The notes: generated by a model from the sequence alone, not told the origin. DNA of 9,337 nt from an uncultured Candidatus Melainabacteria bacterium (GCA_937891325.1 CALAFU010000198.1:1-9337); one strand, 5' to 3'. Positions 1 to 6,578 are shown, numbered from the stretch's first letter. Made by a program: numbers and translations.

Positions 1-269
1 TCAACAGAAAAATCTAAGCATTCTCTCAAATGCTTTACATATTGTTTGGTCAAATTTTCTAGATATGCTGTTTTTAAATTTTCAAACTCAATAGCCGCAT
101 AATATTTTTCTAACAACTTTTCTTTTTCTGACTGCGTGCAAGTTTTCATTTCAATTAAAACTTGTTTTTGTTCTTCAGTTAAGCTGAAAGCTTCTTTATA
201 ACTATAACTGTCGTCAATCTGTGCTAAAGCATACCGTAAAACTTTTTCTTCGATATCAGTATCAGCCAT
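1..269 (-). CDS. Hypothetical helical protein, 3' end cut by window
   Basis: The frame opens with ATG at 269-267 and stays open to the window edge, giving 89 visible residues. An AGGTGA ribosome binding site lies just upstream of the start (minus strand). The visible part is charged and probably all helical, with acidic and lysine-rich stretches around residues 28-60 and no membrane segment. I recognise no family. It follows the terminator at 283-327 by only about 14 bases and I see no clear promoter between them, so it may be expressed by terminator read-through or from a promoter hidden in the hairpin region. The C-terminus is outside the window, so I cannot tell whether it carries the family F tail seen elsewhere here. 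Confidence 0.75.
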   Translation of the reverse strand, partial: MADTDIEEKVLRYALAQIDDSYSYKEAFSLTEEQKQVLIEMKTCTQSEKEKLLEKYYAAIEFENLKTAYLENLTKQYVKHLRECLDFSV

Positions 270-282
270 AAATCACCTATTA

Positions 283-327
283 GAAAAAAAGTAAATCACA
301 CGACATGTATAAACACACCGTGTGATT
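283..327 (-). terminator. Rho-independent terminator closing the M16 operon
   Basis: The arms AATCACACG (294-302) and CGTGTGATT (319-327) form a perfect 9-bp stem around a 16-base loop. On the minus strand the stem is followed by a run of seven T (plus-strand A run 284-290). It begins 7 bases after the stop codon of the 64-residue membrane protein gene, so it fits as the end of the operon that starts near 2345. Confidence 0.85.
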
Positions 328-333
328 CGATTG

Positions 334-528
334 TTATTTATTATTATTCTTTACACAAAAGTCATAATGTTGCTTTTGGCATAAAGCTTCAATAGCTTCA
401 TTTTTACCTAAACTATAAAAACCGAATAGACAAGCAATCAATAACATTGTCGCAACAATGAACAATGCAAGACTTTTTAGTTCAGACTCATGTACGCAAG
501 GAAATTCGTGTGTCATATTATTCTTCAT
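334..528 (-). CDS. Small single-span membrane protein (64 aa)
   Basis: The protein has one strongly hydrophobic segment at about residues 19-40, flanked by an N-terminal region with Cys and His and a polar C-terminal tail of about 24 residues with two Cys. LIAC at residues 30-33 resembles a lipobox, but the hydrophobic stretch continues beyond the Cys, so a plain membrane anchor is likelier than a lipoprotein. The ATG at 528 overlaps the end of the M16 peptidase gene by 11 bases. A second in-frame ATG at residue 5 (516) lies just past the peptidase stop and could be the true start, since neither has a strong ribosome binding site. The overlap implies translational coupling with the peptidase. 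No family is recognised. A terminator follows directly. Confidence 0.75.
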   Translation of the reverse strand: MKNNMTHEFPCVHESELKSLALFIVATMLLIACLFGFYSLGKNEAIEALCQKQHYDFCVKNNNK

Positions 529-1813
529 TCAATCGGTTAAAGATTGTTTTAAAGAACCGTTTAACAGCGCACTCTTTTTCAACAGGTTTGATTACATGAA
601 TAGAAGTTGTCTCACAAAACATTTTATCAACAGCTTCTTCGATAGATTTTTTAGAAGCTTTCTTAAAACGAGACACTTTAGTTTTCAACAACTGTGAAGG
701 TAGCTTCCCTGTACCTTGATAATTTGTACACATACGAACTGCATAATCATCACGGTTGATGTTCGACTGAATACAACATAACTCACCATGTTTTTTAACA
801 GCTTTAATTTCTTCATCTTCAAAACCGTTTTTAATGGCTTCAGCAATGACTTTTTTGATTTCAGCCTCTACCATCTTTGTATCTTTATCCGTGATACAAA
901 CAACTAGTGGCGTGACAATATCTTTAATAGATTGGACATTTGCAATCCCAATATAGTAACACAACCCTAATTCTTCACGAATACGCTTAACTAAACGACT
1001 TGCCAACCCGCCAGCTAAAACAGCTTTTGCAAGGATGCTTGCAACGCCACCAATAGAGTTTGAAGTATATGAAGAACCACCAATCATAATTGTATTCTGT
1101 TTGGTTTCTTTATCTTCAATAACAACAGTATCAGCACCTAAATTTAACTGTACAGACGCACGTTCGTATACAACATTATTATTTGAGAATTTCTTTGTAA
1201 ATTCTTCAACAATATTGCGCACTTCATTAAAAGGTGTTTTACCTGAATATGCAATAATGCAATTAGCGGGTGTATAATGATTATGCATAAATGAACGCAA
1301 GTCATCAGATGTAATCGCATTAACATCTTTCCAATACCCAATAACAGGCCTTGCAAAAGGCGTATCTTTAAACAGTACACTTACACCATGTTGTTGCGCA
1401 CGTTCCTGTGGACTATTTTCAAACATAATGATTTCTTGATGAATTACACCTTTTTCTAAAGCCAAATCTTTTTCATCGAAACGTGGTTCAGTTAACATTT
1501 CACCAAACAAATTGATAACTTCTTTTGTATCATCGTTATGAAATGTACCATGATAACAAGTGGCATCAAAACAAGTAAAAGCATTAGACTCAACCCCCAA
1601 CTTATCCATTAAGTTAAGAAATTCAGCGGCTGTTTTTGTTTTCGTACCTTTAAACATCATATGTTCAAGACAATGTGCAATACCTTTCTTTTCATTTGCC
1701 AATTCGTCAATAGAACCAACATCAAACAAAACAGCAAACGATGAAAGATCGTCTTCTTGCTGATTATACAAAAACGTTGCACCGCTAGACAGTTTACAAA
1801 CTTTATCAACCAT
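518..1813 (-). CDS. M16-family (insulinase/pitrilysin-like) zinc metallopeptidase
   Basis: This is a complete 431-residue M16-type peptidase. The inverted zinc motif HxxEH is HCLEH at residues 47-51, followed by the typical MMFKGT. The distal glutamate ligand is predicted as E127 in HQEI, with 75 residues between, which is normal spacing for the family. The C-terminal half keeps the family stretch around residues 268-289 (ASRLVKRIREELGLCYYIG), which contributes substrate-binding Arg and Tyr in related enzymes. Both M16 halves are present and the length matches single-unit bacterial and mitochondrial-processing-type members (about 410-450). The last 25 residues are basic and hydrophobic. No signal peptide is visible, so action in the cytoplasm is inferred. 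The ribosome binding site AAAGG lies in the last codons of the upstream gene. Such peptidases degrade or process peptides; the substrate is unknown. Confidence 0.93.
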   Translation of the reverse strand: MVDKVCKLSSGATFLYNQQEDDLSSFAVLFDVGSIDELANEKKGIAHCLEHMMFKGTKTKTAAEFLNLMDKLGVESNAFTCFDATCYHGTFHNDDTKEVINLFGEMLTEPRFDEKDLALEKGVIHQEIIMFENSPQERAQQHGVSVLFKDTPFARPVIGYWKDVNAITSDDLRSFMHNHYTPANCIIAYSGKTPFNEVRNIVEEFTKKFSNNNVVYERASVQLNLGADTVVIEDKETKQNTIMIGGSSYTSNSIGGVASILAKAVLAGGLASRLVKRIREELGLCYYIGIANVQSIKDIVTPLVVCITDKDTKMVEAEIKKVIAEAIKNGFEDEEIKAVKKHGELCCIQSNINRDDYAVRMCTNYQGTGKLPSQLLKTKVSRFKKASKKSIEEAVDKMFCETTSIHVIKPVEKECAVKRFFKTIFNRLNEE

Positions 1814-1819
1814 AATTTC

Positions 1820-2077
1820 TTAACCTTTCTTTTTCAACTCAACTTCTTCCAACAAAACACCATTACATTCAAGTTCGTAATTCAGTTTTGCCAATAAAGA
1901 CTTAAATGCTAAATCTTTATCAAACCTATTATCACATTGACATTCTTTTGTCAACTCAATTGCTTCTTTTAATGCATCAAAACATCCTGTATAATATCCA
2001 ACCAACGAATCAACGTTGTCTTTATTTTTGCAAGTGAAACAATTACATTCGTGCGTTTCTGTTTTATCTGTAAACAT
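1820..2077 (-). CDS. Small Cys-rich hypothetical protein (85 aa)
   Basis: Seven cysteines are present, with a CxCxxC cluster at residues 11-16 next to His9, and a CxC at 46-48. This could bind a metal, but the spacing does not form a standard zinc ribbon. The C-terminal half is probably helical and acidic, ending in a lysine run. The start ATG at 2077 has an AGG about seven bases upstream. The gene lies 14 bases after the 65-residue membrane protein gene and 6 bases before the M16 peptidase, whose ribosome binding site sits in its final codons, so it is certainly co-transcribed. No family is recognised. Confidence 0.75.
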   Translation of the reverse strand: MFTDKTETHECNCFTCKNKDNVDSLVGYYTGCFDALKEAIELTKECQCDNRFDKDLAFKSLLAKLNYELECNGVLLEEVELKKKG

Positions 2078-2091
2078 TTAAGACCTATTAG

Positions 2092-2289
2092 TTATTTGTT
2101 ATTGTAAAAGAAACAATCAGGTTTCTTCAATTCACGTTCACCTTTTACTATAACATAAATTGCACCAATTACAACCTCAAAAGCCACTTCAAACAGAAAA
2201 GACAAAAGAATTGCTGTTGTATTCTCAATTACGTTGTAGCCAAAAGCTGAAAACAAAAAACCTATAAATGCACAAAAAATCGTTATCAT
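2092..2289 (-). CDS. Small membrane protein with two predicted spans (65 aa)
   Basis: Two hydrophobic segments are visible, at about residues 2-17 and 26-48, separated by a short polar turn (GYNVIENT). A charged tail follows (KGERELKK). By the positive-inside rule the lysine/arginine-rich C-terminus should be cytoplasmic, so both ends would be inside. The ATG at 2289 has a good ribosome binding site (AAAGGAAAAAT before ATG). It is the first gene after the promoter at 2317-2345 and heads the operon containing the M16 peptidase. No family is recognised; possible roles are membrane anchoring or holin-like activity, but nothing specific supports either. Confidence 0.75.
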   Translation of the reverse strand: MITIFCAFIGFLFSAFGYNVIENTTAILLSFLFEVAFEVVIGAIYVIVKGERELKKPDCFFYNNK

Positions 2290-2316
2290 ATTTTTCCTTT
2301 CATTTAATTTACAACA

Positions 2317-2345
2317 ACTTTATACTAAACGCAAATCAATGTCAA
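2317..2345 (-). promoter_or_regulatory. Sigma70-like promoter of the M16 operon
   Basis: On the minus strand a perfect -35 TTGACA (2340-2345) is followed after 17 bases by TAAAGT (2317-2322). A better hexamer, TATAAA, lies at 15-base spacing (2319-2324). The sequence just after the -10 (TGTTGTAA) also occurs just after the -10 of the promoter at 4925-4953. It sits between the terminator of the RNA repair operon and the first gene of the M16 operon. Confidence 0.65.
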
Positions 2346-2351
2346 TAAATA

Positions 2352-2391
2352 TTTTATAAAAATAAAGGCAAGGAATTAAACTCTTGCCTTT
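2352..2391 (-). terminator. Rho-independent terminator of the RNA repair operon
   Basis: AAAGGCAAG (2364-2372) pairs perfectly with CTTGCCTTT (2383-2391) around a 10-base loop. On the minus strand the stem is followed by TATTTTTATA. It begins 6 bases after the stop codon of the kinase-phosphatase-ligase gene, so it ends that operon. Confidence 0.88.
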
Positions 2392-2396
2392 ATCAA

Positions 2397-4664
2397 CTAT
2401 TTCATATTTTCTACGAATTCAATTACTTTAGGAATGTTAATATGCCACCCACCAATCAAATCTTTATAGATTAATGTATTGCAATTATCAACTTCAGCAT
2501 TTACATTAATCAACTCATTGGTTTGAATAGTTTGACCTTCCTGTAAAGCAATCAATTGTTTTGCACGTAGATAAATTTGTTTAGCGAACACTTGTTGTTC
2601 ATTTGTTAAGCCGTTTACACAATCAAAACTTCTATCAAACAAACCTGTCGACCTAAACTTCTTCCACATCAAATAATATTTTGTTTTTACTTTTACCCTG
2701 ACCACTTTTCCATTAAAGTCACAGCCTTCCAAAACAAAACCTTCAACATGTTCTTTTGAATTACATAAACCATAAATTGTTGATTTTAAATTTGATGTTT
2801 CACAAATCTTTCCCTTGATCTTTAAACCAATTAAATCATGCAATTGTTTTAACGCGTCATATGAAATTGTTTCTTCTTTAAACGTATTAACAAAAGCTTC
2901 AAGCATAAACAATTCACAACTATCATATTTAATGATATGCGGATCGTTTATAGGATCAACAACCTCAACAACTAAAGAATATGCATTACCACCATGTTTA
3001 TCTATATCTTTCAGTAACCACTTTTTTAAATTATCTTTTTGTTCATCCGACAATTTATCATTAAAGATACGTTTTAAATTTAAAGCATACTCTTTATCAG
3101 TACGACTTTTAGATGCAAAAATAAATTCGTTATTACGAACATCAACAGAAATGATTCCTAAATAACCATTTTCCTTTTTATAAACGTTTGTAATACCTTG
3201 CCAATTCTTAACAACCCAATCTAGACTAGAAGTCTTTACTTCATTGAGATTGAAAAATTTGTTAAACGAACGACATGCCACTTTATCAGTATCATCATAT
3301 ACAAACAACCCTCTTGCTGTACATGTCAAGTTGTTCCACTTTTTGTCATAAAAAGCATCACGGTTAAAATTATACGAACTGATACCGTCAGGATTTTGAG
3401 ATTTACGAATTAAAGATGAATACTTAAACTCATTAACAATCTTCGAATCATCATTCAATTGTTTGAACACGGTATTCTTGATAGTATGTATATGACATTC
3501 ACCTTTATTATTAATTTGAAGAATTCGTAATTCACCACCAAATTCAATACCACCTTCTAGATTAAAGCAATGCTCATTTACTTGAACAGGTTCGTTATTT
3601 ACATTTCGATGGCCATGTACTTGATAAATGTTGTCATTCTCAATAGAGACATTAAACAAAAACTCATCGTCGACTTGATGCGCCATTTGATATGTACCGT
3701 GACCTTTTACGTATTCATCACTATTCAATTTCAAGGACGGTAAACAACTAATACCACCATGTGATACACAAAACACTTTATTACGAAATGTGAAGTAAAT
3801 CATATCATCTTGATCCCGAACAAACTTTTTCAGTTCAATAGGATCAAAATCTTTCAACTGTTCAAGTGTATTATAGTATTCCGGATATCGAATAGAATCT
3901 TTATCACGTTCAGCTATTTGCAACAAACGACGTGAATGATTTCCTTTTAAAAATTTAAAGTTAAAATCTTTACGATGTTGTAAAAGAAAACCAAATAACT
4001 CTTTATGTTGAATACCTCTATCTTCATAATCACCACAGAAGATATATTTAGTTTTATCATTAACAGGATGCTTATCAAACCACTGCTTTAAAGGTTCATA
4101 ACAACCGTGTAAATCACCGAAGATTACAATGTTATCATACTTTTCGTTATAATCAACAGGTTCCAGACATTCATTAAACATCTTTATAATACGATCTTTA
4201 TCTGTATAATCAACCCATTTAGAAACCTTTTCGGTATTTTCATTCATGCGTTTGATGATATATTCGCCAACATAACGACATGTACCTTTACGCAACATAT
4301 CATTGTTTATAGCTTGTTCAACATTCACATTAAAATCAAGCACTATACAACGCACATTATTATTCATACAAAAGCTTTTATAGCAATTGATAGATTTTTC
4401 CGTCAAATGTGTTGCATCAACAATAGTTGTCATGCCGTTCGTTAAACGACGTTCAACTAAAGAATGAATGAGTTCCCAAACGTCTTTATCATTCTTTTGT
4501 GAAATACCTCTATCTTTATAACATGCGGCAAACGGGATAGATGGCGTTGCAAACAATAAACGAACATTATCAGAAGAAATAGTATAATCTTCTAATTTGT
4601 TTTCTTTTACCCAATAACTTTTGCCAGACCCGGGAAGTCCTCGAAGCAAGATTAAATATTTCAT
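2397..4664 (-). CDS. Trifunctional RNA repair enzyme: 5' kinase, calcineurin-type phosphatase, T4 Rnl1-like RNA ligase
   Basis: A 755-residue fusion of three RNA end-repair modules. Residues 1-165 are a polynucleotide kinase: P-loop GLPGSGKS (9-16), SSDNVR with probable general base D32, and lid arginines R125 and R130. Residues 178-395 are a metallophosphoesterase with all signatures: GDLHG (183-187), GDYEDRG (211-217), GNH (241-243), SHGG (301-304) and HGH (350-352). Residues about 415-755 resemble T4 RNA ligase 1: RGLFVY and FNKFFNLNE (451-475), motif I KENG with probable AMP-accepting K497, motif III VVEVVD (565-570), motif IV EGFVLEG (641-647), motif V VKVKTKYY (657-664). The order matches bacterial Pnkp, but the ligase is of Rnl1 type. 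Together they would heal 2',3'-phosphate and 5'-OH ends and seal them, for example in tRNAs cut by anticodon nucleases. Its ATG overlaps the upstream stop by one base (TAATG). Confidence 0.93.
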   Translation of the reverse strand: MKYLILLRGLPGSGKSYWVKENKLEDYTISSDNVRLLFATPSIPFAACYKDRGISQKNDKDVWELIHSLVERRLTNGMTTIVDATHLTEKSINCYKSFCMNNNVRCIVLDFNVNVEQAINNDMLRKGTCRYVGEYIIKRMNENTEKVSKWVDYTDKDRIIKMFNECLEPVDYNEKYDNIVIFGDLHGCYEPLKQWFDKHPVNDKTKYIFCGDYEDRGIQHKELFGFLLQHRKDFNFKFLKGNHSRRLLQIAERDKDSIRYPEYYNTLEQLKDFDPIELKKFVRDQDDMIYFTFRNKVFCVSHGGISCLPSLKLNSDEYVKGHGTYQMAHQVDDEFLFNVSIENDNIYQVHGHRNVNNEPVQVNEHCFNLEGGIEFGGELRILQINNKGECHIHTIKNTVFKQLNDDSKIVNEFKYSSLIRKSQNPDGISSYNFNRDAFYDKKWNNLTCTARGLFVYDDTDKVACRSFNKFFNLNEVKTSSLDWVVKNWQGITNVYKKENGYLGIISVDVRNNEFIFASKSRTDKEYALNLKRIFNDKLSDEQKDNLKKWLLKDIDKHGGNAYSLVVEVVDPINDPHIIKYDSCELFMLEAFVNTFKEETISYDALKQLHDLIGLKIKGKICETSNLKSTIYGLCNSKEHVEGFVLEGCDFNGKVVRVKVKTKYYLMWKKFRSTGLFDRSFDCVNGLTNEQQVFAKQIYLRAKQLIALQEGQTIQTNELINVNAEVDNCNTLIYKDLIGGWHINIPKVIEFVENMK

Positions 4665-4885
4665 TAGCGTACTTTCAAACCATTTGATCCTATAACTACA
4701 TTATCACAATTTGGACAATGAATATCATCGTGATGTTCGGCACCTAAATATAATTTATGAGATGTCTTTTTTCCACATTTCTGGCAAACAACATATCCAT
4801 TATGTAAAATAATCCAACCACTATCTTTTACAGGAACCCAACCGCTGTTGTCAAAAACTTTATGTGATTTATCAGCTGTAATCAT
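4664..4885 (-). CDS. Small zinc-ribbon protein (73 aa) upstream of the RNA repair enzyme
   Basis: Two CxxC knuckles, CQKC (34-37) and CPNC (57-60), separated by 19 residues containing several His, make a zinc-ribbon fold likely. The N-terminal half has two GW dipeptides (GWVPVKDSGW) and looks like short beta strands. The ATG at 4885 has a strong ribosome binding site (AAAGGTG) and the gene is first after the promoter at 4925-4953. Its TAA stop overlaps the ATG of the repair enzyme by one base, so translation of the two is coupled and a shared job is plausible, for example RNA binding. That link is inferred from position only; zinc ribbons of this size are also common as uncharacterised phage proteins. 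Confidence 0.82.
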   Translation of the reverse strand: MITADKSHKVFDNSGWVPVKDSGWIILHNGYVVCQKCGKKTSHKLYLGAEHHDDIHCPNCDNVVIGSNGLKVR

Positions 4886-4924
4886 GAAGCACCTTTAGCA
4901 ATATGTTTTTATTTCTTACAACAT

Positions 4925-4953
4925 ATTGTATGACAAATTTATAAAAATGTCAA
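4925..4953 (-). promoter_or_regulatory. Strong sigma70-like promoter of the RNA repair operon
   Basis: On the minus strand: -35 TTGACA (4948-4953), 17-base spacer, -10 TACAAT (4925-4930). The spacer and part of the -35 form an imperfect 22-bp palindrome, TGACA...TGTCA (4931-4952), a possible operator. The leader to the zinc-ribbon gene is about 30 bases. Confidence 0.82.
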
Positions 4954-4956
4954 CCA

Positions 4957-5346
4957 TTAAATATTGTTTAATGTAACAGCACCAATTGATTTATCTTGAA
5001 TAACTAATTTATTGTCTAAAGCATCCGTACTGTTCATTTGAAAGAATTCAAGATTTTCTTTTTTGAATTCAGAAGTTTTTTCAATCCAACTCGCTAAACA
5101 AAAGATATTGTTATTAACAATTGGTTTTTCTTCGTTAAGAAGAAGAGGGTTAAAATTCAAGCATTCGACAGGAAATCCTACCCATAAAACACCATTCACA
5201 TTTATCTGAAAACCTTATCCTTTTTCTCGAAACTTTAAAATGACAAAAGTATTATCTTCACACCTGACAGCCAAACCTTTAGCCACTGTAAACAACTGTT
5301 GAACATTTTTAAAAAGTTTCGAGTTTTTATATAAATCAAACTGCAT
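4957..5346 (-). pseudogene. Family F gene interrupted by an in-frame TAA
   Basis: Reading from ATG 5346, the frame encodes 43 residues (starting MQFDLYKNSK, ending LKFREKG), hits TAA at 5217-5215, and continues in the same frame for 85 further residues, ending SIGAVTLNNI at the TAA at 4957. The joined length of about 129 codons fits the 108-122 residues of the intact family F proteins, and the tail matches their C-terminal motif. I therefore read it as one gene broken by a nonsense mutation. The GTG at 5199 could in principle start the second part (80 residues) but has no good ribosome binding site. The start at 5346 does have one, GGAGAAGAG, within the preceding mini-ORF. Alternatives are a sequencing error or programmed read-through. 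Confidence 0.72.
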
Positions 5347-5416
5347 CTAAACACTCTTCTCCAATATCATAAAGTCTACAATGTAAATCTTCAATCTTTA
5401 ATTTAATGTTCATCAT
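5336..5416 (-). CDS. 26-residue ORF consisting of little but the family F tail
   Basis: From ATG 5416 the frame gives 26 residues (MMNIKLKIEDLHC, then RLYDIGEECLDAV) and ends in TGA. The last 20 residues align with the C-terminus of the 5844-6179 protein (KLKLKRVDE...VEDIGNETLEGI). It has no clear ribosome binding site of its own. A preceding ATG at 5426 opens a 7-codon frame (MSTNDEH) that overlaps it in a different phase. Both features suggest the stub of a family member that lost its body by deletion and frameshift. Alternatively it is a leader peptide: its GGAGAAGAG codons act as ribosome binding site for the gene starting at 5346, which it overlaps by 11 bases. Confidence 0.5.
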   Translation of the reverse strand: MMNIKLKIEDLHCRLYDIGEECLDAV

Positions 5417-5444
5417 TTGTACTCATTGTTTATTCTCTAAAGAT

Positions 5445-5473
5445 ATGTTACAACAATGACTAATATATGTCAA
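5445..5473 (-). promoter_or_regulatory. Sigma70-like promoter before the decayed family F genes
   Basis: On the minus strand the -35 TTGACA (5468-5473) directly follows the TAG stop of the 5474-5842 gene. After 17 bases comes TAACAT (5445-5450), a weaker -10 with four of six consensus bases. It would drive the 26-residue ORF and the interrupted gene. Confidence 0.6.
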
Positions 5474-5842
5474 CTAGATTTTTGATAAAACACGTTCACC
5501 TATATCAACAATTTCTAATTCTTGGCTACAAATTGCGCTTAACCTATAAACAAATTTAGCTTTGTATTTTTTAGTGTCATGAATAGCATCAATCAATTTT
5601 TTATCAATAGCAATACGAATTGTTGCTTTTGTTTGAAAATAATCTTCGCCTACTATTTTCGTTGCAACATCAATATAATAGTAATCGTCATCAAAAATCA
5701 AACCGGAATTAATTTTTGTATGAACACCTAATACTACCCTTTTAACACCATTGTCCATAATATATAAAGGTGATGATTGTTCAACTAAATCTTGTGCTTT
5801 TTTAACAACACTATCTAAACCAATCCCGACTTGTAATTGCAT
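5474..5842 (-). CDS. Family F small hypothetical protein (122 aa)
   Basis: The body looks like alternating beta strands (about residues 35-60 and 70-80), a helix (KKLIDAIHDTKK) and a closing hairpin. It ends in the family tail IVDIGERVLSKI. The predicted strand-helix-hairpin-tail layout is the same as in the 5844, 6181, 8054, 8766 and 9151 genes, although the bodies share little direct identity. No Cys/His metal site or known catalytic motif is seen. The ATG at 5842 is one base beyond the upstream stop and its ribosome binding site, AGAAGGA, lies in the upstream gene's last codons, so translation is coupled. It is the third gene of the operon from the promoter at 6579-6607. Function unknown. 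Confidence 0.8.
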   Translation of the reverse strand: MQLQVGIGLDSVVKKAQDLVEQSSPLYIMDNGVKRVVLGVHTKINSGLIFDDDYYYIDVATKIVGEDYFQTKATIRIAIDKKLIDAIHDTKKYKAKFVYRLSAICSQELEIVDIGERVLSKI

Positions 5843-5843
5843 T

Positions 5844-6179
5844 TTAAATTCCTTCTAAAGTTTCATTACCAATATCTTCTACCATAAAAGTTGTTTCATC
5901 AACACGCTTAAGTTTAAGTTTATGGAAATTATTTAAATTATTGAAAAATAATTTATCAAAATAGAAAAATTGCGAATTTCTTTTCTTACCACCTTTTCTT
6001 TTTACATCAATATAAAAACAATAAACGTCATCCAGTTCTTGAACAGTTGCTAGAAAGTCATTAATAAATGACTCTTTATCATATGCTCGACACCATTTGA
6101 ATTCTTTTAAAATCAACTCATCGAAAACATCAATGAAATCATATAATTGCTCTTTTGATAATTTATCAAAACAACTCAT
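5844..6179 (-). CDS. Family F small hypothetical protein (111 aa)
   Basis: The N-terminal half is helical, starting with LSKEQLYDFIDVFDEL, similar in style to the LTSEQQ region of the neighbouring 6181-6540 protein. A strand pair follows (DVYCFYIDVKRKGGKK), then a helix (FFNNLNNF) and the closing hairpin KLKLKRVDETTFMVED. The tail is DIGNETLEGI, with Asn where most members have Glu. The middle carries a basic patch (KRKGGKKR, about residues 60-67) that could contact nucleic acid. The ATG at 6179 lies one base after the upstream stop with AAAGAG as ribosome binding site. Middle gene of a three-gene operon. No known family recognised. Confidence 0.8.
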   Translation of the reverse strand: MSCFDKLSKEQLYDFIDVFDELILKEFKWCRAYDKESFINDFLATVQELDDVYCFYIDVKRKGGKKRNSQFFYFDKLFFNNLNNFHKLKLKRVDETTFMVEDIGNETLEGI

Positions 6180-6180
6180 G

Positions 6181-6540
6181 TTATAACTCTTTTAAAACTG
6201 ACTCGCCGATATCCGCAACATTAAACTCATTGTCTTTAACTCTTTTTAAACATATACAATCTAATCTATCTTTATATTTTTTAATATCATCTGAAACATA
6301 AATTGTTAACTGTTCATTATTTTTTAATGTTATTGTAAAACAAATTAAATTGATAAAGGTAAAGGTTGGTTGTGAAATGACCTTCTTGATTTCCACATCT
6401 AAACCATAATCTTTGTTAACAACTTTATTTAACAGACATGTCATTTTAGTTTGTTGTTCAGATGTTAAGTTTACAAACCAATCATTTTTCACAAAATTAT
6501 TCAACATTATCTTTAGACATTTTTCTTCTAAATTAGGCAT
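6181..6540 (-). CDS. Family F small hypothetical protein (119 aa)
   Basis: Predicted order: N-terminal helices (LEEKCLKIMLNNF, then LTSEQQTKMTCLLNKVV), beta strands (FTFINLICFTITLKNNEQLTI), a short helix and a hairpin (LDCICLKRVKDNEFNVA). It ends in the family tail DIGESVLKEL. The LKRVKDNEF...DIGE stretch aligns with LKRVDETTF...DIGN in the next gene, the clearest pairwise match in the family. The ATG at 6540 has a good ribosome binding site (GGAAGGT). It is the first gene of the operon from the promoter at 6579-6607 and diverges from the ankyrin unit. Function unknown. Confidence 0.82.
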   Translation of the reverse strand: MPNLEEKCLKIMLNNFVKNDWFVNLTSEQQTKMTCLLNKVVNKDYGLDVEIKKVISQPTFTFINLICFTITLKNNEQLTIYVSDDIKKYKDRLDCICLKRVKDNEFNVADIGESVLKEL

Positions 6541-6578
6541 CTAAACTACCTTCCACATAATCGTTCTTTAAGACATGT

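Noticed and set aside
334..528. Lipoprotein or Rz1-like spanin subunit
   Set aside because: The LIAC lipobox-like stretch is followed by more hydrophobic residues and no overlapping spanin partner is present, so a simple membrane span is more likely.
458..697. 79-residue plus-strand frame
   Set aside because: It is antisense to the M16 peptidase and the adjoining membrane protein gene, and lacks start signals.
2815..3165. 116-residue plus-strand frame
   Set aside because: It is antisense to the well-supported repair enzyme, has no ribosome binding site of note and no recognisable features.
4664..4885. Hen1-like RNA methyltransferase partner for the repair enzyme
   Set aside because: At 73 residues with two CxxC pairs it cannot contain a methyltransferase fold, and no other gene in the window shows one.
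4957..5199. Independent 80-residue gene starting at GTG 5199
   Set aside because: No good ribosome binding site precedes it and the upstream 43-codon frame from ATG 5346 is in the same phase, separated only by one TAA. It reads better as the second part of a broken gene.
5215..5217. Reassigned genetic code in which TAA is sense
   Set aside because: Several intact genes end in TAA with the next start overlapping as TAATG or with a terminator directly after, so TAA works as a stop here.
5336..5416. Conserved tail codons being merely ribosome binding sites for the next gene
   Set aside because: It holds for the GGAGAAGAG copy only. Other copies use GGC GAG, GGT GAA or GGC GAA too far from any following start, or have no following gene nearby.
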